In this document: positions 1 to 10,523 of the stretch, piece by piece | Position numbering within the stretch: position 1 is the first letter of the stretch | How the letters are laid out: each line of letters opens with the position of its first letter | NCBI GenBank assembly: GCA_021234155.1 | Contig: JAJEKV010000039.1 | Location: 7,949,077-8,013,076, forward strand | From: Isoetes taiwanensis | Taxonomy: Eukaryota > Streptophyta > Lycopodiopsida > Isoetales > Isoetaceae | Length of the DNA: 64,000 nt | Reading direction: 5' to 3' | The notes under the pieces: model-generated | Seen by the model: only the letters and a program-made list of their open reading frames with translations | Databases searched by the model: none | What the model was told of the DNA's origin: nothing | Made by a program: the position numbers and the translations under genes

Positions 1-480
1 TTCGCACGGGTGCACATCGCCTCCGCATTGAAACAGGACGTTGGGCTCGGGAAGCACGAGAGCAAAGGCTTTGCCAGTATTGCCACCAGGGCGCCATTGA
101 GGATGAATGTCATGCCCTCCAGATCTGCCCAGCGTTTGCCTATATCCGAGAGCGATATGGTCGATTACTAGTGCCTGGCCAGCCGTTGCATCAGTTATTT
201 ACTACGGCGTCAGTGGGTTTGTTGGGGTCATACCTCCAGGAGGTTATGGATGCACGGACTCAGTTGTGTCCTCCGGGACGGTATTGAACTGTCCTATACA
301 ATTGTACAGCGTGCCAGCATACTTATTACTGCTAGGTTTTTTCCCTTGAAAACCCTTCAGGGCGGGGGTTTTTTAATCATGTCAGAGATACACTTGCTGC
401 TCTCTTTTTTTGTGTGGGTCCCATTGGCCAATCGGTCTCCGTGGACGCTAAAAAATCTATCATATTCTATTCTATTCCTT
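1..480 (+). mobile_element. Non-LTR retrotransposon, C-terminal end and 3' tail (copy A)
   Basis: Translation around 70-290 gives a zinc-finger-like C-terminus with spaced Cys and His (C-x2-C, then ED-E-C/Y-H-A). It matches the end of the reverse transcriptase element at 45.1-47.2 kb. A 3' UTR follows at about 330-480: a short hairpin built from GAAAACC and GGGTTTTT, then a conserved GGTCTCCGTGGACG box, then a TATTCTATTC pentanucleotide tail. The rest of the element lies left of the window. The reading frame is broken, largely at CAG/CTG sites. Confidence 0.8.
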
Positions 481-1189
481 TAGGATAGTTGGTACTTAAA
501 ACATATTAAATGCTTGAGACATATTATCAATGGCCCAAGCCCTAAAATATATCATTCAGTGCTAATGTCCTCTAGCTTAAGCATTTCCAAGTTGCACCAT
601 AATATTAAAACTAGGAAATATGCGACCAGAATAATTTCAATCCCAACCACATTGAATTACTCTCCTAGCATGTTAAATATACAAGCACGATGCATGTAAA
701 TGTTGGGCATAACAAAATCTCTAAATCCATCTCTCACTCATACCCTTTGATGATTGAGCTCGATTCCCAAAGGATTCATCTTCTTATTGAGGGATATATA
801 GAGTAGGAGAAAAACCCCACATATATGTTATCTTGTAGTTAAACACCCCCCTCAGATGGTATTCGAATATCGCTACATATATAACTCCTCCCCGACTTTA
901 TACGTCAATCAAGCTTGTTCACCCCTTCCATACATGCGACCTAATTATCTTTTTTTATGTTAACAGCTTAAGCATTAACAATCCCAGTATGTTTATTGTT
1001 TATTCAGTTAACAATCTCGGCATATCAGAGGTACACAATCCATTTAACAAAATTCATCAATGGCATTTCCTAAACTAGAGGCAGAATCTTGGCAACAAGA
1101 TTCAACAAGATTTAACCTAATTCCATTTAACAAGGTTCAATAATGGCATTTTCTAAACTAGAAACAGAATCCTGGCAACAAAATTAAGG
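481..1189. other. Intergenic, no gene recognised
   Basis: AT-rich sequence with short stop-riddled frames. A short imperfect direct repeat (a TTTAACAA-GTTCA-type motif followed by TGGCATTT) occurs twice at about 1,035-1,165. The counterpart is 47,216-47,900. Confidence 0.5.
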
Positions 1190-1910
1190 GTGCTATGAAA
1201 GCTTTTTTAATCTCAAAATAAGGTCACCTCATATACTTTCAAAAGATGGTCAGCATGGGCAACATTTGCCTCTCAAACCTCGCATATGCCATGGCTATGG
1301 GATCGCAATGCTTTAAGGCCTATTGGAAGGAGAAGCGAGCTATTGGCTCACCAGATGGAATGTGCAGGAACATAGATGTCATGTATAAACTGAGGAATAT
1401 TACAATTACCTAAAACAATATCTTGATGCATGCTTCCTCGGCAAGCTTTAGGATGTTGATGCCTTGGAACTCGTAAAAATTGCATGTTGCAAAAGCCAGA
1501 TCAATTCCACGCTTGAGTGGGGTCCACAACAGCATCTGCGAACACATTTATCACTAGAGAGACACAGGACTCATTGTGTCCATCGCATGATTGCTCCCTT
1601 GCCTCGAATCGAGATATGCGGATGGATCCGAAAGTCCGAGAGGACATGCTATGTCGGGGTTACCCGGCTAGGAGTTATTGAGGATGAGTACCACACTTTT
1701 ACGAACTGTCTAGCATTTGGACCTATGAGAGCCCTATCTTTGACTTGGTCCACTCTAACCAGTCAATGTATATGATATTGATGGGGGCCAAGTAGGGGGG
1801 CACTAGGGTCATATCTCTATAAAGGTGATGGATATGTGCACTCATCCGTGTCCTCTGACAATCCATTGATATGTACCACTATATAGTTTCTCAGCATCTT
1901 TATATTATAA
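1190..1910 (+). mobile_element. Degenerate non-LTR retrotransposon C-terminal fragment (copy A)
   Basis: Broken + strand frames at about 1,400-1,800 read a Y-L-D-A-C-F-L segment and later a C-x2-C ... GVIEDEYHTF-x-NC segment. These line up with the H-L-D-A-T-F-L and zinc-finger segments of the better preserved element at 46.5-47.0 kb. I read it as an older member of the same family. Copy B (48,369-48,608) keeps the C-terminal part open, so several breaks in copy A are probably sequence errors at CAG/CTG. Confidence 0.6.
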
Positions 1911-4135
1911 TGTTATTGGGTAAGTATGTCATCATCGAAACCCTAAAATTGGCGGCTCCGGATTTAGTTAGTAAGTTAAAATGATTTCTCACCCCTCCTC
2001 GACTTTGGAATCATGGTAGCGGAAATCGAACAGGGATCCGCCTTGCATTTTATAATTTACGGCTTGGGCATTTCCTTCTTTGGTTGGGCTCAGAGCCTGT
2101 TGTTATCGGATCGTATGCATCCGTTAGTTTCCCTAGGCATGCCGTAAATTCCGGCATGGCAAGTCGTGCATGTTTAAGCCACTGCTTGCATGAGGTTATC
2201 TTGTGTATTAATAGAGCGACCATTAAGGGAGCCCATTTTCATTTTACTTCTTCTTTTTTTTTTCATTGGATAGTCTGCCTGTTCTATTTCGGGAGGAGTT
2301 ATTTGTGAAGAGCCATTCGGTGGAGCCCATTTCAAAGGAGTATCTCCATCCCTTCTATTGCGAGAGAGATAGGGTCCCAATGATCGGCCCATTTTTCGCG
2401 ATTCTTCATTTCTTTTTTCAAGACCTCTATGCATTGTGGCTTATAGATTTGGATGAGTACGGATGCTATGACAGAGGTCCTTGCATGGTTGTCCTAGCCT
2501 TCCACATTTTGATCTCTCTGATTAAGCACATCTCCCGGTATTTTTCTTCATATACTTGCCTCAATGTTCCCCGGTTTTGGATCGGTGATAGCTGAATTTT
2601 TAAGTGCTCATGCCACATGAAACTCAAGAATGTACACGGTTTGTACAACTTAATACTTTCGTAGTTTTCATTTCTTGTGCATGCCACATAAAACCCGAAG
2701 AATGTCTGTTTGTACAACTTAATTCTTGCTGCACGTTTTCAAAGTAAATGACAAGGCTTTGAGCTAAACATATTATTTTTATCAAGTTAGTTATGAGGCA
2801 GAGCCATGATATTTAGCAATCTCTTTGTTGTAATATGTTCTTTTACCAAGAAATTGGGTTTGGAGTTGCAATGGACAAGTAATGGAAGATGATACTATAA
2901 AATTATTGACTTGCGGATCTCCAAAATTTTAGTACTCTATAGAGGCACACATTTCATAACGTGCCTTTCTAAGGCCAAGCTTACATGGAACCTTTATGAT
3001 GGCAAGAAGTTTGAAGTTATACTATTGTGGAAATGGTATTTTATGTAAATATTGTGCTTTTTGATGAGAGCCACGAGTTCAATATGCTATTGATTAAAAA
3101 GCATCTATGTTTGTTGTTTGGTCACCGATCTTGCGTAGAATACCCCAATGGTCAAGAGATATTTTGGGAACCTGCTTTTTATCTCTTTCTAAGTTCCAAA
3201 GAAGCATGCAAAGGTGCTGTTGTTAATGTTTTAATTTGAACATGCAACTATAAGTTGCTTAAAGTCAAACTCGATAGGCAATATCTTCCAACATTGCAAC
3301 AAGAAATGAGCATTTTGTAATGGTCTACAAATCAAAGGTCGGCTATCTCTCTTGAATATTCCTTCTAATATTGCACTTTGCAGCTCCTGCCACAATATTA
3401 TCTGGGCATCAGTCTTTTCTTGCATATATAATCTCTGCATTTAAGTTAACAAGCAAGTTAGCATATGATTTTTACAATACTCCAAACAATACAGAACAAC
3501 AATAAGGGCAGCTAAGTAATTGTTGGTTATATTCTTGCTATGTATGTCACCAAATTGTGGTGGCAATAGTGAGTTCAAAGACCCACCATTTTGTCACATC
3601 TGTTGTCACCTTCACTGAAACATTTTGTGTACACCTTAAACTGAGATATAACTCTCACTTTTAGGGGTGTTAGATGTAGGTGTCTAGATGCTTGACTATA
3701 AAAATTCACCCTGCGATGCAAGCCTTGCTGGAGGCCATTTTTCTTATTAATAAAAAAAAGGCTATTTGCCTTGCCCAAAATATCCATGTGCATCCATGTC
3801 GAAGCACTTTCATAGAACGGTAGCCTTTGCAAACATTCTTCTTTAGCAAGAAAGAACAAAAAGAGCCTATATTGTGTTTGTGACCTTATGGAATGATCAA
3901 AGGAAAAAAAATTAAGATCTAAATCTTATCTACTACATATATCCCCGTAGATACGAAAAGCGATGTAGCTCAATCCCCTAACATATTGCTTACCATCATT
4001 TGCATAAAGTTCGAGTTGTACCACCATGCCCGACACACAATCTTAGATGCCCGGCATCGTCTGCCACAATACTACTAACACATAATCAGTCAACGAATGC
4101 CCAGCAACGCTGGGCACCGTTACTAGTACTTATTT
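1911..4135. other. Intergenic, no gene recognised
   Basis: No conserved domain could be read on either strand. The longest frames (about 2,266-2,595 on + and 3,575-3,859 on -) have low-complexity composition and no recognisable motif, and their copy-B counterparts are not kept open. An imperfect repeat of about 60 bp (CATGCCACAT-AAA-CC-GAAGAATGT with a following TTTGTACAACTTAAT) occurs twice at 2,605-2,730. Confidence 0.5.
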
Positions 4136-4285
4136 GTGCTAAGCTTTTCCCTCGAAAACCCTTCAGTCGTGGGGTTTTTAATCCTGGACAGTAATACCTT
4201 TGATGTTCTATCTGTTTGGGTTCCATAGACCAATTGGTCTTCGTGGTGAATAAAAACCCATTTAACTCAATTCCTCTCGTTCTAA
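4136..4285 (+). mobile_element. Solo LINE 3' tail, + strand (copy A)
   Basis: Hairpin (CGAAAACC / GGGGTTTTTAATCC), then CCATAGACCAATTGGTC, then TTCGTGGTGAATAAAAA. This is the 3' UTR module seen at 330-480 and 31,380-31,515, without preceding coding sequence. It is read as a strongly 5'-truncated insertion. Copy B carries it at about 50,845-50,990. Confidence 0.6.
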
Positions 4286-5299
4286 GTCAGAATTCTTGAC
4301 TCATAAGCAAGATAGGAAGTGCCATAATATGCTTATCTTAGGTTTCTAATATTTGTTTTTTTAAACAATTTCCTTCTCCTTCTTTCTCTTGTTCCAAGCC
4401 AAAATTCTTGACTCATAAGCAAGATAGAAAGTACTATAATACGCTTATCTTAGATTTCTAGTATATTTTTGAAGACAAAAATGTGAAGCCATGGGGAAAA
4501 TTAGTCTTAATAGATGTCATGACTGACGTGTTATGCATTTGGGGTACATAGTTTTGTATAGATTACACCAGACAAACAATTTATAACCATTAAACATGTA
4601 ATAAATGTCATCGTCGATCTTGTTACTAGTGCTTGTTCACACACAAATTTTTTTCCCCTTTTTTTTCCTGAAGAAAGGGAGGTACCATAGTTTATTTTCT
4701 ATAATAAAAAAGCACATACATTAGCTTCACATCTGAACATCCTTATCTCTCTACACAACATTAATATATTCAATCCTAAATATCACACTTTGCACCATGG
4801 GGTAACTTACACGTAAAAACATACTTTAGTACCATAAGAGAACCTACTTACAAAATCCTTTTATTGACCTTGCTTCTTTTGATGATCATACACACTGACA
4901 CGATAGGAAAGGGGAAGGAGGTGCATAAGATTGTCATGCGTGTAAAGAATGATTCCAATAGAAAATGCAAAAGGCAAGCAATGATTCATAGGGAGAGGTA
5001 GACAATGTAAAGTCGGTGGAGAGTGCTGAAGTCCTGTGAGGGCATAGAATCTCTAAAGGGTCTATACAGGCTAAGGGAAGGTGCAACCATGTCAATACTG
5101 TGGTGATAGGTAGAGGAAAAGGCCACATCCACATTTGTGGTACAATCATAGTTGATGGATGATAGGGAGAGAGGAAGGAAGGAAGGAGGGAACAGGGAAC
5201 CATAGTTGATAGAGACTGAGACCATATCCATATAATCTTACATCCATGGTCCATACCGTGTATAAGTGCTAGAGACAAAGAAAAACAAAGATTGTGGTG
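4286..5299. other. Intergenic, no gene recognised
   Basis: Contains a direct repeat: a block beginning AATTCTTGACTCATAAGCAA and running into a TATGCTTATCTTAG-type stretch occurs at about 4,290-4,350 and again at 4,402-4,461. No coding motif was seen. The - strand frames at 4,934-5,278 lack recognisable domains. Confidence 0.5.
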
Positions 5300-5309
5300 T
5301 AACCCAGGT

Positions 5310-5560
5310 TAATGCACAAGCCATACAAGGAAGAATAGAATAGAACCACAAAAACCAAGAGGATATATTAACTATGGTTAAACATGGAAGAAGAATAGAA
5401 TAGATTACAATAGAGTTTTTAATGCCCATGAAGATCAATGGCCATACAATATGCTAGTACAACCATTACTACTAGGATTAAGGAAACCCGATCTTCAAAG
5501 GTTTTCACAGGAAAAATCTTTGCAGTAATGATGATACTATATATGTACAAAGAAGAAGAT
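5310..5560 (-). mobile_element. LINE 3' tail(s), - strand (copy A)
   Basis: Read on the - strand, 5,560 to 5,390 gives the same 3' UTR order as the other LINE tails: GAAAACC hairpin arm, TAATCCTAGTAGTAATGG, a CCATTGATCTTCATGGGC box and a CTATTGTAATCTATTCTATT tail. A second TTCTATTCTATTC run at about 5,318-5,345 may be another, shorter tail. Copy B has it at about 52,030-52,240. It lies just upstream of the YPEL promoter. Confidence 0.55.
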
Positions 5561-5824
5561 AGATAGGTAGATAGTATTTTTATAGAAGAAAAAGACGAAG
5601 AAGCAACTTTTACATCGGACAACACTAACATTGCTCTAAAGATCCTTCCCCTCGCTAGACACTGCTTTAAAGATCCTGCCCTGCACGAGATAGGAGTGGG
5701 GGATATGGTTAAGTAGGTAGAGCAGAGAGGCAGAGCAAGAGCACTGGTTAGAAAGCGTGCACAGTGGCTAGTTAGACCTCCATCAGCCTCCATCTTCCAA
5801 AGATAAGCAAGTCAATAGAATATT

Positions 5825-5849
5825 GGGCCCAAAAGGGCCCAAAAGGGCC
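5825..5849 (+). promoter_or_regulatory. Triple GGGCCC box, candidate YPEL promoter (copy A)
   Basis: Three GGGCC(C) boxes are spaced by AAAA (5,825, 5,835 and 5,845). GGGCCC/TGGGCC motifs are plant site-II-type elements bound by TCP factors in promoters of housekeeping genes. They lie about 860 bp upstream of the YPEL ATG, and a TATTTAT stretch follows at about 5,858. Copy B retains only two intact boxes. Confidence 0.45.
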
Positions 5850-6710
5850 ATGGTCCTATTTATGTGCCACGCCCAAAGGCTTCCTCTTCATTCCATCCTT
5901 GTGTGCTGCTCTAGTTCCTCTTCTCCATGTGCCTGTCGTGCAGATCAAGGACGGCGTTTCCGGCTAGGCGCACATGGACTCTACCGCCCACATCGCCCCT
6001 CTCTGCCTCTGCCCATTTCGTCCAATTCTTGTCTTAAATGTAAGGTATTCTCTGATCCCTTGCGCTTTGCCGATTGCCCCCTTTGTTTGGGCAAAATCTT
6101 GCTTGTCTTGTCGTGTTTTGATTCGTTACTCTTGTTTTATTCCTTTGGCGATTGAGAATTTATATTAGGACTCTTCTAGAGGCACTTGATTCTTATCGGT
6201 TGTGTTGGATCAATTGCTGGTTCTTTAAAGGTTTTACATGGTTCTTTTGGTTCGTTAAGTAGAAACCCCATGATCATTCGGCATTACCCCATGATCCTTC
6301 TGCATTGGTGTTTCTGTGGTGTAACTAACAGATTTCTTCTTTTGCACCTCTATCTATCTCTGTAAATGTGTGTGTATTCTCGTGCCCACTTTCCTTGCTT
6401 AAGGTGGAGTTAATCTACTTGTAAAGTTTGGAATGTTAGCTTTCTTATTTGTGTTTTTGGCCGTCTTTTCCCTGTACCAATTTGTCTCTTAATTCTTATA
6501 TAACATGGATTGGAGTTGCAAAAGAACAATGCCATCCTCTTTTTTATCATTTTGCCAATACTATTTACAGGTCTCAATAAGTGGATGACAGATACATGGT
6601 AATGATTCTGATGTAGGAGATCAAAAAGCCTCTTTTAGCGCGTAAGAATAGGGCGTCTATCTTTTTATTGTTTATAAGGTTCAGGATAACAGGTACATAA
6701 GGAAGAAAAT
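5850..6710 (+). other. YPEL 5' leader with probable intron (copy A)
   Basis: No start codon upstream opens a frame that joins the YPEL coding exons. A plausible 5' UTR intron runs from a donor near 6,040-6,046 (AATGTAAGGTATTC context) to an acceptor at about 6,570 (TTTACAG). Both sites are conserved in copy B. The coordinates are inferred from splice consensus alone. Confidence 0.4.
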
Positions 6711-8519
6711 ATGGGAAGGCTATATTTGATACAGCTAGATGGTCAGATATATAAGTGCAGCATTTGTCGCAGTCATCTTGCCAATTATAAAGAACTCGTT
6801 TCAAAGGTGCTCTTTCTCTCCGTAGGCATGAATATGATGCATGTAATTATCATTTAATCATTTACCATCGTAGCTTTAGCGTTTAGAGATTTTGGTTCTG
6901 CTGGAAGGTTGTAATCTGATTAGTTTTGGTTTGCAAAAGAATTTCAAGTTTAGGTATTAACAACCCTTGTATTTTACAGTATGCAGTGTTGTGTAAGAAT
7001 TTCAAAGCATGCGTTATATACAATGTGTTTCTTATTTTGGGTTGGGACAAGAAAATGTCATGGCTGCTTGCTGCTTTAATGGAATGAACATATGGATTTG
7101 AAATGAAGTTGTTCATCTTAATGCTGTTCAGACCACTTGTCTGATTGATTTTGCTCATTTTATCCAGTCCTTTCATTCTCGCCATGGAAAGGCTTATCTT
7201 TTCAACACAGTGTAAGTTCTGCCTTTCCTAGTCTATGCTTTTGTTTCTAGTTTAATATGTTTATTTGGGGAGGCTTATCTAATTCATCTGTGTCATCATA
7301 GCATAGAGTTCTTGTTTTGTTGTAGTCATTTGTACCATGTTTTATAGTGAAAATGTAGTATGTCAAATTAGCTTTAATGGATGTCTCTTAAATGATGGGC
7401 TATTTGTGAGAGGAACATTCCTTGTGCAAACTACTGAGAGAATCCTTGTATTAAGTGAAAATTGTTTTTGCATATTTGCAAATCATCTTTATGCGTCTGC
7501 AGTTGATCCTTTGTAGGAGGACCAACTAGATGATCTAGGAATTGATTTGAGTGCGGAAATTGACAGTTGTTGAGCTTTAGTAGTCCCTGTTGGCTAATTA
7601 TTGTACATTGTTGTGATAGTTAAGTGCTTTGTATTGTAAATTGCAGTGTGAATATCTCCTTGGGACCATTAGAGGAACGGATGATGACAACAGGACTGCA
7701 CACTGTCGCGGATATTTATTGTAATTGTTGTCGTCGTATAGTGGGATGGAAATATGTGAGTCTAGTTTAATCTGAGTTACCATTTGCAATTTTCAGCTTC
7801 TGCGTTTTTTTTTCTTTCATTCTCGCCTAACTGCAAAGAACAAAGTTTTCCATAAGTGTGACTTGGTTAAGTTACCTCTTTGTAAACATTGTAAACATTT
7901 TCTTGGGACCATTAGAGGGCTGGATGATGACAACAGGGCTGCATACAGTTGCAGATATATACTGTAATGGATGTCAGTGTTATATTGTGATGGAAATATC
8001 TGAGTCTAGTTTAGTTTGAGTACCATTAATTTCCAACTTCTCTTTAATTTGCCTTCCTATAATCCTAACCCGGTTAGTAAGCTATCTTAAGAATGTTGTA
8101 TGTGGATAGCTAGCAAAATAGGTCTTGAAGAAGCCTACCTTACCTGCATTTGTAGCCATTTGGTCTTTTAAGTAAAGCTGCTAATGAAGCATGGACATGC
8201 TAATGTAATAAAAATATAGTAATACTACTGGGAATAGCAACTACCCAGTGTGCAGTCCAAGTTTCTTGCAGGGTCCTGATTGTTTGAATTACCTTCAATG
8301 TTTTGATAGGAAGCTGCATATGATAAGAACCAGAAGTACAAAGAGGGCAAGTACATTCTGGAGCGGTATGTCGATTTGCTTAATTAAGGCTGTTGTCTAT
8401 GTGGTTAGATGAATTACTCGCTGTTGGGTGTTAGCAGAGCGAAGATGGTCGATGGTGAGGGTGGTGACTTCTATTTAGATTCTTCGCACCCTGTTGGAAG
8501 TGATGCAGATGATGTCTAG
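6711..8519 (+). CDS. YPEL: Yippee-like zinc-binding protein (YPEL), five coding exons, copy A
   Basis: Yippee family proteins are small, highly conserved nuclear or cytoplasmic zinc-binding proteins. In yeast and animals the family contributes to CTLH/GID E3 ligase and cell-cycle processes; the plant role is poorly defined. Exons by GT/AG and frame: 6,711-6,806, 7,168-7,211, 7,647-7,755, 8,310-8,365 and 8,438-8,519 (stop TAG). They join to 128 codons. The start is the MGRLYL-type N-terminus usual for the family. The zinc site C-x2-C-x52-C-x2-C is exact: C16, C19, C72 and C75. The signature [14 protein letters not shown] and the [12 protein letters not shown] segment are clear, followed by a divergent acidic tail. 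Exon 3 reads RR after C75 where relatives have a Q-like pair; this sits at probable miscalled CAG codons. Neighbours are transposons on both sides. Confidence 0.88.
7902..8000 (+). pseudogene. Decayed tandem duplicate of YPEL exon 3 (copy A)
   Basis: About 250 bp downstream of exon 3, the sequence again reads [20 protein letters not shown] and a C-x2-C pair. The flanks also match the exon-3 flanks (GTCTAGTTTA downstream), so exon plus intron edges were duplicated. It cannot serve as an exon as written: the donor is CT instead of GT, the acceptor AG is missing, a conserved Arg is Trp, and the frame shifts after the second Cys pair. Copy B has it at 54,599-54,696, so the duplication is older than the copy split. 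Confidence 0.75.
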
Positions 8520-9829
8520 TTGCTTGCTCATGAATTGAGCACTGAGCAGCATGGGTTTAGCACCATCGCAAGTGATGGTCAGGGTAAACCCCCTATGGCT
8601 TAGTATTCATCTTCTCAATGATGATCATAAAGTATCATCTAAGTGATGGTGATATTTGGACCAATTTTTTTGTATATTTCATTATTTGTACATAGGCCGC
8701 TTGGAAGTTTATTTCATCCAATGTACTCGTGCTCAGCAGATGCAATTGTATATAAACTGAAGCATTTTCTCCACAACTTGTTGGAGACAGTTTCTGGAAT
8801 TAATAATGCATGATAGGTCATTTTGTGTCATTATCTTCAATTTGTCACTGTCGTTGTCAGATCTTGTTTGCTGCTTGTTTACTTTTGGCGTTTCTGTTAA
8901 TGTTAAGGCGGCTGACATACTGATTCATCAGATCTTGTTTGTTGTGAGGTCTATATTAGACATTATTTCATCTTCGTCTTTGTTTTTGTGGATTTTTGTA
9001 GCGAGGGCAAAGGTATGTTGATATCAAGGAAGATGACGGGCTTATCCATACTGGGTTTTGTGTCTTTTTTTGTTGCAAGGACAAACATAAAGGGAGACGA
9101 CACTTCCAGGTTCCAAACGTTAAATGCGAGCCCAAAATGCCAAAATCAACAATGCTAAAATGCTCCCATGTAAGGTTAGTAGACAAAACCTATTTGCTCG
9201 AGAAATGTTGTTTAAACAATTATGGATCATAAAGAAACCAAGCTAAACCTAGAGAAAACCCAAACATATCTTGTAGGATCATATCCTAGTGCTCAATTAT
9301 AAGGTAAGGCACATTGACAATTTCGGGACATCGACTTGAATGCACTAGTAAGTGGAAGAGCTTCCACTTGCTCCTTAAAGGAACAATAAGCGTGAAACTT
9401 CATGTTCATTATACATATTGTGAGTAGGTTCAAGCTTGTAGTTTGGGTTGTTGAGGTGCAACGCATGAGCAAAAAAGAATATTCAAAGATGCATAGCATG
9501 TTGTTCTATGTGAATGGGTTTTTGTGGATGGCATATATGTTTTGTTTTACATCTCCATCGTTAAGTCTATACGCATGTCATTATTATGCAATTCTGTAGG
9601 CATGTCATTATTATGCAATCCTTCTTTCTGGTTCCTATGTAGCGTAAGTTTTGTTAGGAGCTAAATAGGTTTAGCTTTTTAAAGCAGTTTTTCTTTTTAA
9701 AAGAGGATAACGCATCACATTCGTGACTTGGTCTTAAAGATTTGCATCTTGGTAAAGTCCACTACCATCCATCCACAAAGTGATAGATAAAATATGCTAA
9801 TCACGATTGTCTGAAAACATTTCATTTTG
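8520..9829. other. YPEL 3' UTR, then unrecognised intergenic sequence
   Basis: About 8,520-9,020 is closely conserved between copies with CAG/CTG intact, as in the gene body, and probably holds the 3' UTR. From 9,050 to 9,830 the copies diverge more, and no gene is seen. A TAGGCATGTCATTATTATGC repeat occurs twice at about 9,567-9,620. Confidence 0.45.
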
Positions 9830-10384
9830 TACATTTGGCGCACAATTATAATTCTAAGAATCATGTATTGGTCATACTTGAGTGGTCCAAGTAGTTACGA
9901 GGGTAATTTTACATCTGGCACACAATTATAATTCTAAGAATCATTTGTAAGTCATATTTGATGTCCAATTGTTACAAAGGGAAAGTTGTGTCTATTATAT
10001 ATTAGGGCATGGTTATCAACTCTGGTTGGCTAATTGGCTGAAGGGCAATCTTCAATGTTAAATTTCAACCTTTTACATATATAAATTTTCATGACTACAA
10101 ACAATGTTTATTGTACTTCATTTGCTTTAATTAATCACTATGATAGCCCTATTTATTTTGTATACTATGATAAGCCTATTTATCTTATGTTACAAGGGTA
10201 ATTTTACATTTGGCACACAATTATAATTCTAAGAATCATCTATAAGTCATACGATGTCCAACAGTTACAAGGGAAAGCTTCATCTATTATATGTTAGGGC
10301 ATGGTTATCAACTCGCTAAAGGACAATCTTCAATGTTAAATTTCAACCTTTTACATAAATGAATTTTCATGACTACAAAAAATG
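9830..10384. repeat. Tandem repeat, unit about 295 bp (copy A)
   Basis: The block GGCACACAATTATAATTCTA-AGAATCAT...GTTACAAGGG...TTAGGGCATGGTTATCAACTC recurs at about 9,835 (partial), 9,904 and 10,199. The third unit is interrupted by the LINE and its continuation, with an AATTAATCACTATGATAGGCC stretch, appears at 16,022 beyond the insertion. Confidence 0.75.
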
Positions 10385-10523
10385 TTTTTTTTTTTTTTGA
10401 GGGATAAAAAAAGATTTTATTTACTTAGAGAGAATGATACAAAGCCACATGGCGAGATGCACCCATCCATGAATATGAGATGGGGGTAGCTAATGAGTCG
10501 GCTTGTACTATTCTCTTTCCGAC

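Noticed and set aside
5419-5793. 124-codon - strand frame with a hydrophobic end
   Set aside because: It runs through a LINE 3' tail (hairpin, box and ATTCT tail), so the frame is a by-product.
9830-10384. LTR of a retrotransposon
   Set aside because: The repeats are in tandem, lack TG...CA ends, and no gag-pol or primer-binding site is near.
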